DNA of 64,000 bases from Heligmosomoides polygyrus polygyrus (taxonomy: Eukaryota > Nematoda > Chromadorea > Rhabditida > Heligmosomidae), in NCBI GenBank assembly GCA_947396885.1, contig OX377202.1, forward strand, positions 76,294,643-76,358,642, given 5' to 3'. This document shows, in pieces, positions 33,574 to 44,545 of this stretch. The first letter of the stretch is position 1. Each line of letters opens with the position of its first letter. The notes beneath the pieces were generated by a model. That model made no database searches, had not been told where the DNA came from, and worked only from the letters and a program-made list of their open reading frames with translations. A program made the translations under genes and the position numbers.

Positions 33574-34808
33574 GGTTGTCCGGAAAGGATTCAGCGTTTT
33601 GAGTGGTTCACTTTGAACTACCATAACTTTCTCAAATCTTATCGGATTCAAGCACCGTCGGATCAGCACACTTTTGCCAACGGCAAACCATTTGAGTTAT
33701 TCCATCAGCGAACAAATTGGGTGGTCGAGATTCGACAAGATCCACGAAAGCTGTTTCGGCTTGGTCCTGATTGGCGAAGGTTTTACCAGCGAGAAAGTTC
33801 GGAAGATGTTTGAAAAGGTAGTAGTCGGTTGGTGAGAGGTCTGGAGAATATGGCGGGTGAGGCAGATCTTCAACCCTTAATTCGTTTATTTTTCGAATAG
33901 TGATTTGTGAAACATGTGCGTCTTCTGTAGACCAATGCTGGCTGAAGTTGACGCAATTTTCGGCGCATTTCGCTGATTTCCTTTCAGTAGGACTCTGCTG
34001 TGATCGTTTGGCCTTGTGCCAAAAAGTTGCAACGGATCACACCAGTCGCCGACCACAACACAGTGACCATTACCTTTTTTGGTGGAGGTTCGCCTTTGGA
34101 AAATGCCAAGGGGGTTCGTTGGCGTCCAACCACTGTCCGGAACGATTCCTGTTACAATACAGAATCCACCTTTCATCAGAAGTGATGATTCGGTCCAAAC
34201 GCGGGTTAGTTTTGTTGCGTAAAAGTAGAGAAGAACATCCACATTCCGAGCTTTTCGTGGGGCACCCACTTCTCGAGCTTTTTCACCTTCCCAAGGCGTT
34301 TCAATACATCCGCAACAGCCGTTTTACTGACGTCCGGCACTTCCGTGATCCCGTGAACTGTTTGTTATTGTTCGACTTCCAACAATTCCTTTAACTCGCC
34401 GTCAAGGTTTGCTCTAGGACGACCGCTACGGGGGTTCTCTTCGAGTCCGAAATCTCTGGTCCGAAATTGACTGAACCAAGCACAGTGCTATCTCCAACAC
34501 TATTAGACCCCCACACTTGACTGATTTGTCGAGTCGTTTCGGCTGCGCATGGTCCCAATTTGACGTTTATATAAAATATCGTTCGGAATTTGCTCCTTCG
34601 ACATACTTCAAGAAGCCCTTCAAGAACAGAAATGTAAAACAACGCTGAAACATAAATTACTCAGTCAGATAGAGCGAAAAATTCTGTAATTCTGTACAGA
34701 AAGCAGAATTAGTGTGCAATGCAAGTTGAATTTTACTTGATTATCGACGAATGAAAATACAGTAACAGTATAGTAACACAAAACGCTGAGAACCCTCAAC
34801 AGACAACC
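33574..34808 (-). mobile_element. Decayed mariner element, 1235 bp
   Basis: TA-flanked, with imperfect inverted termini GGTTGTCCGGAAAGG at the left and GGTTGTCTGTTGAGG at the right (complement), then TCAGCGTTTTG in both. Length fits a complete mariner. A different subfamily from its neighbour 85 bp away. Confidence 0.9.
33610..34640 (-). pseudogene. Mariner transposase pseudogene
   Basis: Pieces in shifting frames from start to end: KFRTIFYINVKLGPCAAETT with QVWG and GDSTV (N-terminal HTH region), LDRIITSDE in the middle, and KKGNGHCVV or KKVMVT depending on frame. Several stops and frameshifts; inactive. Read from 34640 toward 33610. Confidence 0.8.
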
Positions 34809-34810
34809 TA

Positions 34811-35036
34811 ATCAAAGCGTATTAAATTGTGACCTCTGTGCATCCACGAATGTCTAGCACTCGTCCAACTCATTCAAAATATTTGGATTACCAGAATATA
34901 TTTTTCAGAAGCTTTCGTACAACGGCTTTTCAAATGTTCAAGTTTATGAGTTATACCTAACCGAAAATCAAGGTAGGCAAGTGCGGATGTAGCAGCCGAA
35001 GGGAAGGGACCGTTGAGAAGGGAAAACGGATCTATC
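34811..35036. other. Nothing seen
   Basis: Short spacer between the decayed mariner and the candidate exon at 35094-35252; no feature supported. Confidence 0.5.
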
Positions 35037-35093
35037 CTAGCCCGGGGGGGCCACATAACTAAAAAGTAGGCAGCAAAATGAATGGAGACTTAC

Positions 35094-35252
35094 CGATCGG
35101 CACCTAGAGCACGAGTTGGAACGAACAAACAAAAAAAGCCGCGGTTTCCCATCGTCTCGGTGGGCAAACAAAGAGCGACGGAATGGAGGCATGCCGCGTG
35201 CTGACCGCCGGATGACATGTTGGCCAGGACCCGGCTGACCAGGACCCGACAT
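35094..35252 (-). CDS. Candidate 5' exon, possibly first coding exon of the DGK gene
   Basis: Open from an ATG at 35252-35250 to a consensus donor (CGATCG before GTAAGT). It encodes about 53 residues: MSGPGQPGPGQHVIRR, then MPPFRRSLFAHRDDGKPR and a Cys/Ser/Arg-rich end. The exon ends in phase 0 and the first placed DGK exon (27280) begins in phase 0, so the join is possible across 7.8 kb. The basic character would suit a DGK-zeta-type N terminus, but no specific homology is clear. A second ATG in another frame also stays open to the donor. Confidence 0.33.
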
Positions 35253-38200
35253 GGTGAGGAGGGCACACAACTTTACCTGCTTACAACCGCAACAAATTTA
35301 ATTTTTTCGTTTTTTTCTTTTCTTTGTGACTTTTCTTGTTTAGGTCCCATGTTGTCTCAAGTGGATTTGTTACATATAATACTTTTTATTTATGTGATCC
35401 CCCCCCCCCCGACCAGGATAGATCCAAAATTTGGTATCTACAGCACCTTTCCACCCTGAAAAAGCTTGGCTGTAAGAAAGCCAGAAGGTATATACATTGA
35501 AGGCTCTTTTTTGTTGGGTTCCAGCAATTCTTCGAGGATTAGGTTGGTTAGGAAGCAAATGAGGGCCGGACAGACCCACGGGCTAAGCAACTTCGGTGAG
35601 CCTGAAAGTGAGCGAAATGCCCATCAGTCGGGTGCCACATTGCCACAGCCGCTCACGGCAGTCGCGCGAACGGTGGAAGTCCCTCTCTCACAACGAATCG
35701 TGCAATCAACTTCTTCTTTAATTTGCAGTTTTGTGATGAAGAAGGGGTCTGCATCATTTTGAGCGTGCTTATTTTTCCATAGCCCTTTAGAGATCTTTTT
35801 GAAACCATTTCAACGGGAATGATCTGACTAGAGGTTCAGAGCTGGACTGATCAATTCTTTTGTTCTTAAAATCTAACACAAACCGCCATCAGTCAGTCGT
35901 CTAGGGCATATAGGGAAAAACGTATGCTAAATTGAAGACGTTGTCTGAAGTCTGAAGCCTATGGATGGCAGTGATTCAATACTTTTTGAATTACGACCTG
36001 TCTGCACGCGTTTCAAGGGCCGCTATATGAAAGGTGGACGAACTAATATCAAAGATCATCGTCGTGCTGTATATTTACCAAACCTGGCCCTAACCGATTG
36101 CTCTTTTGACGATCATCCGGACGTCTTCATTAGGAAAACAATGCTGGTGAAATAACATGATGTTCAATTCGTCCTCGGCGATTTCGAGCACCATAATTAT
36201 TCGGGCTTTAAGAAAATGCGATTTCCCAATATCTGTCACATCAGCGGAAGAGTGCCGTATGCAAACATTTTAGATTGGGGAATAGGTGGTTATGGGTTTT
36301 TCAGACGAGTTGTGGGTTTTTCAAAATCAACCTTGAAGACTGACAGAACTCTCCTTACAACCCAATATATACTCGAAAAACTAAGACATTTTCTACTCTG
36401 GGTCTTTGAGAAGAAAAGTTTTCTTTCCAACATGTTTTCCTAAGCAGGCCAGATGGAGTCATTCCGGTTCATCAAAGATGCAGCTTGCGAGGGCAGTTTC
36501 GTTTGCCCACTTGAGGGTTTCTTCTATGGGTGACTTGAGCGAAAAACTTTGCAGAGCGCCTACGATTACTCACATGCAGCAGCGGCGTTGGCAGTCTCAT
36601 CAGGCAGGCATGGAATTTCTCATGGTTTGCGGGGTCATTTGCACTTTCTGAGGATTTCTTCACGCCTCGTATGGATTGCTCCTCCTATATATGTACTGAA
36701 CACTAATCCGGTGGAAAACAGAGGCAAGATCAGACGCAGAAGTCGCAAATTGATATCACAGTTCAGCATAGGAGAAGTTCTCAGTGGAGAACCGCTAGCA
36801 ACGAAGCAGCTAATCTAGGCTTTACAGATATCAGTCTTATCGAAGAATCTGGAGCGTCTACCTCGCAGGCATCGCACCTATGTACCTATGTGTCTCAGCT
36901 TATTGAGTCATTGCGGCGCTTACTATCTATGAACTTTCTTGACGTGGTAGTGCACAATCGGAAGAAACACATTTAGACGGCGGAACCTACAACTAGCGGC
37001 TTAGTCACGTTTCCTTGTGAGGTAAATTGCGAAGCTATTGGATGGCCAACCTAGCCGTCTTACAATTCCGCAGCTCACGCTTCTATTGCTCTTGAAATCG
37101 GTGATGTATGTAGGTGCGAGGATGCTTCGAAAAATGCTTCTACTTGTACGCTCCACCTCTGAACCTGGAGGAACCTGGTCATCAGACTAACTGCAACAGC
37201 AATTGCATGAATGTTTATTCTACAACTTAGAGATACATGATTCCTTTTAAGGTTGGAAACTGATACAGATTTCAACGAAACCAGCGGCAACTGAAGTGGT
37301 TGCGCTCTCGTAGCTGTGCAGCAGGAGATTCTTAAAGATAGAGGGAAAGGAGTCGTTGTCAGTCAGCCCCTCATTGAGAAACGACACGAATTCTGCGTCT
37401 GCTGGATATGATGGAGGCTACTTGAATGCGTACTTGGCCTACACTACGACTTGGCTGGCCTAGGTGGGACCTGATGCCTACGTCATGGCCCTAACACGCC
37501 GTGATAGCGAAATTCTTACGCCAAAACTGAATTGGCGCTGGATTTCCACCGCCTTCAGAAACACGCTTCATTAAGACCCGAGTTGATTTCTAAAGAGTGA
37601 CGCTCTTTCGGATCATAGAGCACAGCCAAGTGGGTTGATTTGTGTACGTCCTTGGAAGCTCCAACAACGTCACACTTCACTTTAGTTGATTCAATGGACA
37701 CGGTTACTTAACGCTACAGCAACTCATAAAACGTACTGTTAACCCAGTAAGGTAGTGACAACAAAAACTGAAAGTCTGCGGAAATCGCCAGATGGTGACA
37801 AAAGTCCCCTAGGACCGCAGTTACTCTTAAAAATGTTCTTTCGAACTTCCATCTCAACATAGTCCACCACAATCTTTGTAGCTGACACTCAGTACAATTC
37901 AAGGTATATTCTTGTATTGCAATAAATGCCAGCTACCGTGGTGTTAGTCTCCCACAAAACACGTATGGTATGAACTCAGGTAGTAGAGGGCTTTATCGAC
38001 CTTGTCGTCGGACGAAGTCCCCACACCACGCTTCGAAACATAGGTAGAGATTAGCTGAATATTTAGCCTTATCCCTTGCAAAGAAGCAAGTCAAGCTATC
38101 AACAAAGTTCCTTAAAAAGCAGTGCGGTGCCGTTTTAATTCCAGTAATTTCCAATCCCTTAATAGTCAGAGAACTTTAAAAGAAAGAGCTAAGAGGTTGA

Positions 38201-38451
38201 TATCCTTGCCCTTTTCCTGGTGCGAAGCAATTCATAATAGAGGACACAGACTGAGCCACTTGCAGAAGAAAAAAAATCATAGAAAACAAGGAAATAGAAA
38301 CTGCAAAACGACAGAAACAAGCGAGCGACAGAGATTTATTGACCCGACACAATCTCTCAACAATCTTCAAACATGTGCGAAGTGGATAGAAAGAAGAGCA
38401 GAAATTCAAATCGGATGAGAGAAAGAATGAAGGGCTGAACAGGCCACGTAC
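35253..38451. other. Unassigned stretch
   Basis: Short open frames only; a C homopolymer at 35401-35410. No repeat copy or splice-supported exon recognised. Confidence 0.4.
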
Positions 38452-38600
38452 CTCCAGTGCTCGCTGAGTTCGGGGAACATGTGCTTGATCTGAATCGACG
38501 TCAGCTCGGGATTGGAGATCGAGAACCGAGCACTGTCTGTGTCGCAACCGTTTCCTAAACGAGCACGGATCTCCTTCAATTCTGTGGTTTTTGGCACGAT
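38452..38600 (-). CDS. Candidate coding exon, family unknown
   Basis: Acceptor CGCCAGCAG, donor CACTGGAG before GTACGT, 149 nt, 49 codons plus 2 nt. It reads IVPKTTELKEIRARLGNG and then ISNPELTSIQIKHMFPELSE and HW. Codon use is gene-like and the frame has no stop. It ends in phase 2, which does not fit directly onto the DGK exon at 27280 (phase 0 in), so at least one more exon would lie between. It may belong to a neighbouring minus-strand gene. No domain identified; the QIKHMFPEL stretch is probably helical. Confidence 0.45.
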
Positions 38601-39906
38601 CTGCTGGCGACTTCTGGTTTAGAGAGTGCACGGCTGTATTAGCGACGGTAAGCTGGTTTTTGTGGGAATACAATGAGTACTTAAGCTGCATGGAATCTTT
38701 CTTTCACATGAAAGCTGCAGTCTCCGAACTCACGAAAGCACTCTGAAGCATCCTTGCTGAGCTTGAGCAGCTGCTTTTATTTCTTTAATTTAATCTTGTC
38801 GGTTTGATGAAGGGTAAGAGGCTCGAGGCTTTCCGGCCTCAATTCCTTACATTTACCATTTTCACTTCAAACTGGATACACTTCATGCAAATGCGAAAAA
38901 TCCTTTGCTTTCGGAAAATATGTAAGAAAGAACTCCCGTCTTAAGAAAATGCGTACGTTTTTTGAAAGAGGATAAATCTCCTAAAGATTTAGCCAAACCA
39001 ATATTTTTAGGTTCCATCTGAGGGTGATGTATGATATAAAGCACTTTTCGTGTAAAGAGTTTGGGCCATGCATAGGAACATTCTAAAATTTATTTGGTTG
39101 ATGGAGTAAATGCTGGTTACCTGAAGACACACAAAAGAGAATGGTGAAGTGTTTTTCTCTTGTGACTACTTTTGCTGTTTTTAGTTTTGCACGTGAGTAA
39201 ACAGCATTTATACTACCATTTTAGCTGGCAATGCGATACATACGACGAGTATTCTGCGCAGTCTCTTCATACAACGTACCATCAAATTCTTTGCTTCCCA
39301 TTGCTTAGAATGAAGTTGAAAATTTGTTGGAGGCCAAATGAAAAGAACCCTGTGTCAGTTCGAACAGTGTTACTTCTTTACACGCTCTGGGAAGGTGAAT
39401 ATTCAATATTGATTTTCCGGATCTCTCCCAGTCGGAGGGAGCACATGACTCACCATACTCTCTTGAACCTGCCTGACCTGAGAGCTTCACCTGCTACCCA
39501 TGATATCGACAGTTTTTAGGCAAACTCAGGTAAAGTAGTGGTGTGGTGTGGTAGTTCGGAGACAACTGTCATATTGCTTGCCCCCTTCCGACTAGGACAG
39601 ATCCCTATTAAACATTGTGACTTCAATAATTCATTGAAGCGTTAGATACGCTTCATCTGGTTTGGAGACGTCTATTTTGATTTCGAAGTTATGCGGCCTC
39701 AAATCAAAAAGTGCCCCGTTGAAAACGAAAATGTTGTATTGGGGCATTGAGAGCCGTGAGCTTCAGTAGAGTATGCAATATGCGTGTTTTTAAAAACGGG
39801 ACAACAGCACAACATCCAACCAAAGCGCAGACCACAACTCAACGAGGTGCTCGCCCTCCCACTTGCCTGTACCTTAGATTTTCAAGAAATGGTGTATCAT
39901 GCTTAC

Positions 39907-40005
39907 CGTTCGCTTGCTCTTCAGAATCCGTCGACATCACTGAATCGTCAGTGAGCGAAGAGTCGGAGCTCGACTTATCTGAACCACTCCTATACAGGAA
40001 CAATG
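39907..40005 (-). CDS. Candidate coding exon, acidic Ser-rich
   Basis: Acceptor CCAGAATTCAG, donor GCGAACG before GTAAGC, 99 nt, phase 1 in and 1 out. It encodes LFLYRSGSDKSSSDSSLTDD and then SVMSTDSEEQAN, a probable disordered segment with casein-kinase-type acidic Ser sites. The plus strand is also open here, but only the minus strand has both consensus splice sites. Direct joining to 38600 is not phase-compatible. Confidence 0.4.
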
Positions 40006-40891
40006 CTGAATTCTGGGGTTAAGCTAAACGATGACGAAACAAGCTGCCAGCAAAACTCTGCAAAACGTAGGAAACCAATTCGCCAAAGACGTGCGTTGTA
40101 CGGAAATTGAGTCGCAGCTGCAGGTCAGTATTGCTAACCTATGCTGAGACGAAGGAGGTTGCTGTGGATGTCGTGCCATGTAGTTATCGCTCCTACCAAC
40201 TTCCGCGTGACATCGTCGCAGACCATTTCTTGTGACTGAACCCGACAGAGAGACGCTGAAACCAGAAGGAACACGAAGACGCACGAAAGGAAGAAATCTT
40301 GGTATTACGCAATGTGATGATGAGCCTCGCAATCCACGCAGTTGCTGCCGTTAGCTGCCCTTTAAATAGCTTTGCGAAAAGTTTCCTGCCACTCAGTTCT
40401 GCACTTCGTCAAACTTTTAAAAGTTCTTCTGGAACATCCGGTCCACAATGAATATAAAGGCTGGCCAGTCTACATATATGTACCCAAAATTTCCCATTTT
40501 TTAACTGGGAGTATGGTTGAAAAATCGTCCTTGTCTCCATGCAAGTTCGACCGCTCCTGTTTTACGAATTCAGAAACCACCATTTACGCAAACGATGCAG
40601 TAAGATATATATTTTCATGTTAGATTGCGCACTACACACTACTATTCTAAATCAGCTTGAACTGGCAGTATACATTGGGTCAGGATAATTGGATGATTGG
40701 GATAACGACAAATTTGCGGCTCCCGGATTTTGGATGATTCGGATCAGGGTATCCGAATCAGATATCCGAAAATGACTCATTCGAATTCAATGTATAACTG
40801 GTAGGCGCCAAAATGCTGTATTAGGCTGTCGCAAAATTAACCCCCGTTTCGAGGTATGTATGAATAAATAGGTATTTTTACCCTCAATCCT

Positions 40892-42457
40892 TTACCCTCA
40901 AAGTCATCCACGACTTCTACTCCGATCTCTTCGATAGCCACGTCCACCTGCCCCCATGCCATCTTCCGCAGGATGGATACGTCGTCCCCTCTGTTCTCTC
41001 TTCCGAAATCCGACACGCCATCTCGTCGGTGAAGAAACGTACAGCACCCGGTTCTGACAGGATCAGAGCTGAACACCTGAAGAACCTCCCGCCAGCGCTC
41101 ATCAACACCTTGGCGCGGCTCTTCACACGCTACCTGTCCGAATGCAAAGTTCCATCTCAGTGGAAGACCAGCAAGACCGTTTTGCTGTACAAGAAGGGAG
41201 ACGTGCACGACATTGGCAACTATCGCCCGATCTGCCTGTTGTCCGTAGTCTACAAGCTGTTCACTCGAGTCATCCTGAATAGGATTAGTAGAACGCTGGA
41301 CGAAGGACAGCCATGCGAACAAGCAGGATTTCGGAGAGGATTCAGCACGATCGACCACATACACACCATTACGAAGCTCATCGAAGTGTCGCGAGAGTAC
41401 AAGCTGCCGCTGTGCCTTACGTTCATCGACCTGAACAAGGCATTCGACTCCGTCGAGACTGAAGCGGTCATGGAAGCCCTGCTCACCCAGGGCGTTCCTA
41501 CTCAGTACATCAGAGTCCTTCGAGAGCTGTACAGTGGATTCACGACCAAGATCTCACCATTCTACAACGACGTCGTCATTGACGTGAAGAGAGGGGTTCG
41601 ACAAGGGGATACCATATCCCCGAAGCTCTTCAGCGCCACCCTCGAAAACGTCATGCACGAACTAGAATGGGAAGACATGGGAGTGAAGGTCGACGGCCGG
41701 CAACTACATCATCTTCGCCTCGCTGACGACATCGTGCTCATAACACCGAGCATCAGCCAGGCGGAACGAATGCTGGCCGACTTCGATCGTGTATGTGGAA
41801 GCGTTGGACTGCAGATGAATCTTACGAAGACGATGTTCATGAAGAACGGATGGGTTTCTGATGCCCCATTCTCGCTCAACGGAACGAACATCTCCGAATG
41901 CTCCAGCTATGTGTATCTGGGTCGCGAAGTCAACATGACCAACGAACTAGCACCAGAGCTGAGCAGGAGGAAACGAGCGGCTTGGGGAGCTTCCAAGAGC
42001 GTCGAAGAAGTCGCGAAGAAGACGAAGAACGTCCGACTCCATGCCCACCTATTCGACTCCACTGTTCTTCCTGCCCTAACATACGCCTCAGAGACCTGGG
42101 CTATACGAAAGCAGGATGAACACGCGATCAGCGTCGCGCAGCGTGGAATTGAGAGGACGATGCTCGGAGTGATACGACTCACGCAAGTGAGAGAAGGCCT
42201 CCGGAGTTCCGAGCTTCGCCGACGTTCGAAGATCAGAGACGCTGTCGCATGGGCCAAGTCGTCGAAAATTAGGTGGGCCGGCCACGTAATGCGATTCGCA
42301 GACACCCGCTGGACGAGAACCGTCACAGATTGGATTCCGCGGGATGTCAAAAGAACACCAGGACGCCCACCAACGCGTTGGTCGGACGAATGGAGACGCT
42401 ACTGGCGCCCGCTCGAGCAAGTCGATGATCAACGGGACGACAGGTGATACAGGTGAT
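40892..42457 (+). mobile_element. 5'-truncated RTE-type non-LTR retroposon
   Basis: Flanked by a 12-bp direct repeat, ACCCTCAATCCT, at 40880-40891 and 42458-42469. It ends in a short tandem (AGGTGATAC twice) just after the stop codon, the short repetitive 3' tail typical of RTE-clade elements, with almost no 3' UTR. The endonuclease region is missing, so it is a truncated copy made by target-primed reverse transcription. Confidence 0.93.
40894..42447 (+). CDS. Reverse transcriptase of RTE-clade retroposon, N-terminally truncated
   Basis: A continuous frame of about 517 codons, open from the insertion point to the TGA at 42445-42447. Palm motifs in order: KTVLLYKKGDVHDIGNYRPI, then LLSVVYKLFTRVILNRI, EQAGFRRGFSTIDHI, LCLTFIDLNKAFDSV (first catalytic Asp), KRGVRQGDTISPKLF and LRLADDIVLI (catalytic FADD-like box, here LADD). 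The C-terminal part has SETWAI and RWAGHVMRFADTRW, usual in RTE elements. No stop or frameshift, so the copy is young. The N-terminal apurinic endonuclease is absent, hence it is non-autonomous. A GTG at 41029 is an artefactual start. Confidence 0.95.
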   Translation, partial: TLKVIHDFYSDLFDSHVHLPPCHLPQDGYVVPSVLSSEIRHAISSVKKRTAPGSDRIRAEHLKNLPPALINTLARLFTRYLSECKVPSQWKTSKTVLLYKKGDVHDIGNYRPICLLSVVYKLFTRVILNRISRTLDEGQPCEQAGFRRGFSTIDHIHTITKLIEVSREYKLPLCLTFIDLNKAFDSVETEAVMEALLTQGVPTQYIRVLRELYSGFTTKISPFYNDVVIDVKRGVRQGDTISPKLFSATLENVMHELEWEDMGVKVDGRQLHHLRLADDIVLITPSISQAERMLADFDRVCGSVGLQMNLTKTMFMKNGWVSDAPFSLNGTNISECSSYVYLGREVNMTNELAPELSRRKRAAWGASKSVEEVAKKTKNVRLHAHLFDSTVLPALTYASETWAIRKQDEHAISVAQRGIERTMLGVIRLTQVREGLRSSELRRRSKIRDAVAWAKSSKIRWAGHVMRFADTRWTRTVTDWIPRDVKRTPGRPPTRWSDEWRRYWRPLEQVDDQRDDR

Positions 42458-42584
42458 ACCCTCAATCCTACCATCTCAGGAAAGTCACACAAACCGTTCA
42501 GTAGGTTTTTTTTCACCTTTTTGAAAAAACATATTTGGATCTCTAATTGTTCGCTAAAATTTTTCTAGCGACCTTTTCCAGGGC

Positions 42585-43438
42585 TCCGTGCAATCATGAA
42601 TCGAACAGCTATCGAGTCATCATGCTTTACGAGTTTAAATTGGGACATTCTGTGGCAGAGGGATCCAGTAACCTTAGTGGCGCTTTTGGGATGGACTGTC
42701 CTTGCGGAGGCTCTGCTTCGAAAAATTCGCTCCTGGCGATTTTGATCTCGAAGAAAAAGCGGGTCGCAGGCGCAGGTCGGCGCTTGACGATGCAGTTTTG
42801 GGGATAGCAAATCCGGAGACGAATACACATACGTTAGCAGAGGACCTTGGCGTACAGTACGGTAGCAAGATATTTGGAGAATCATCAAGGTGAAGAAGAC
42901 GTCGAAGTGGGTTCCTCATGAGCTGACCGATGAGCAGCGTCTGGCACGTTTCGACATCAGCTCCAACCTGCTAGTTCGCTTTTGAAATTAGCCTTTTTTA
43001 AGCCGTACTATAGCTGTAGATGAAAAATGGGTGCTTTACGATAATGCTCCTCCAACATCCTTTCTTAAACCCGTTCTCCACCATAAAAAGTTATGCTTAC
43101 TTTGTAAAGGTGTTGTAAAGGTGTACAGCTTTTTGCAACCTGGTCAGGCAGTGACAGCAGAGTCTCACTGCTGTGGTTTACACCAAATGTATGAGAATTT
43201 TCAAAATTTGTGACCGGCAGTGGTGAATAGAGGAGGGCCGCTCCTGTTGCAGGACAACGCGAGGCCAGACATCTCACAAATCACTTCGAGGAAATGGACC
43301 CATTTAGGCATTGAAGAGCTCTCACATCCACCATATTCTCCCGACCTTTTCCCCACTGACCATCGCTTTTCTCGAGCTCTTGATTCTCACTTGCATCAGA
43401 AACAATTCACTAATTTGGTAGATGTTGAATGTGCCCTC
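42585..43438 (+). pseudogene. Mariner transposase pseudogene interrupted by an LTR
   Basis: Degenerate pieces in shifting frames: LYEFKLGHSVAE (N-terminal HTH), WVPHELTDEQRLARFDIS, then LQDNARPHIS (second catalytic Asp present), HPPYSPDLFPTDHRF (third Asp) and FTNLVDVE. Several stops and frameshifts. The C-terminal remnant resumes after the solo LTR at 44356. Confidence 0.88.
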
Positions 43439-43590
43439 TGTCGCGAATGCTATAGTTCGCTCCCTTTAATTCAAACTCCCGCGGGCTGCCGTATCCGCTC
43501 AGGAACCCGATGAGGCGCTCCCGAGGCTCGGCCTGCCCGCGCACGCTATTGGTCGGCGGGGACCGCAGTGCGCCGCCCCCCGCCCGGCTC

Positions 43591-43600
43591 ATTTTATACT
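43591..43600 (+). promoter_or_regulatory. Putative TATA box of solo LTR
   Basis: ATTTTATACT within a GC-rich context, upstream of the AATAAA at 43878. Position fits an LTR promoter. Confidence 0.4.
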
Positions 43601-43877
43601 TCGGTCGACACGTCGAGCGGCTGCGCGGGCGCGGCTCTGGGGGCGCCGCCATTGTGAGTCCGCTTCGTCAACATCCCGGGATCTTCCGAGCGGAGCCTTG
43701 CCGCTCCTGACATCGCACTACAGCCGGCTGCAATACGGGGAGGACGGCGAGCGTGCATGGGCTCGCCTAGCCTCGGATAGCCAATACAGTTCTACCGGCC
43801 GGAACGGCTTCTCCTATTCCATATATTCTAGTATCTAGCTGCTATATTTATTATGGTCGTGTGGTACCGGTGTATGA

Positions 43878-43883
43878 AATAAA
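43878..43883 (+). terminator. Putative polyadenylation signal of solo LTR
   Basis: AATAAA 280 bp downstream of the TATA-like site inside the LTR. Confidence 0.4.
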
Positions 43884-44545
43884 CCGTGGCTGTATCTATA
43901 TTGTCCTGCACGAGACGAGGAAGGTGGTGAGTCTCCTTTCAGTGTCTTATGGGTATTGGTATTGCTATGTATATTTGTTGTTGTTGTTGCTAGTGGGTTA
44001 GTTAGGGGTTAGTGTTGTAGTTGGGTACCATGGGGTCGTCATGTAGTATTTGGGGGTTGTGTGTGCTCAATACAGTCCGGGTTCAATACAGCACGTCTGT
44101 AGGCACCCGCGGCTGGTGCGTGGTGCAGGCGTGCGTCAATCCAGGCGCTGCCCAGCGCGGGGGTTAGAAGTCACCACGCGGGACCCCCGTCTGCCAGGGA
44201 AGAGGGGGCGTAGCCCATTCATATCATGGGGTCTCCCTACTATCCCCCTGGGTCTTGGGTCTCCTGGTACCTCGTAGCACCACGGGGTGAATGGGGTACC
44301 ACACTCAACAGGGCATGCTCCCTCGCGAGTGGGGCCACCGATTCGCAACACCCTCCTTGATTTCGTTAATTCCTGTGATCTCAGTTTTAATTGTAAAGGA
44401 TTAGTTTCATTACCCTTTTGTTGGAAAAATAAAAAGATTCTGAAGGTTTTACACCGATTAATAAGGACGTGTGTAAGCTGAGTTATGTAAGTTTGAAGTA
44501 TACAAGTATACGGTCCGTTTCGACGATTAATTTTGCGACAGCCTA

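Larger units (their letters stand above)
43439..44350. mobile_element. Solo LTR of an LTR retrotransposon, 912 bp
   Basis: Begins TGTCGCGAAT and ends ATTCGCAACA, a matched inverted terminal pair of the TG...CA type. It is flanked by the 5-bp duplication CCCTC (43434-43438 and 44351-44355). Strongly GC-rich compared with surroundings. A TATA-like ATTTTATACT at 43591-43600 and an AATAAA signal at 43878-43883 sit in the order expected of U3-R-U5 on the plus strand. No internal coding region remains, so it arose by LTR-LTR recombination. 5-bp duplications fit BEL/Pao or gypsy-type elements. Confidence 0.9.
40824..44543 (+). mobile_element. Mariner element carrying two nested insertions
   Basis: Inverted termini GGCTGTCGCAAAATTAA (left) and its exact complement (right), each next to TA (40822-40823 and 44544-44545). 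The 3720-bp span contains an RTE retroposon (1566 bp plus 12-bp duplication) and a solo LTR (912 bp plus 5-bp duplication). Subtracting both leaves 1225 bp, the size of a complete mariner, which supports the nesting model. Confidence 0.93.
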
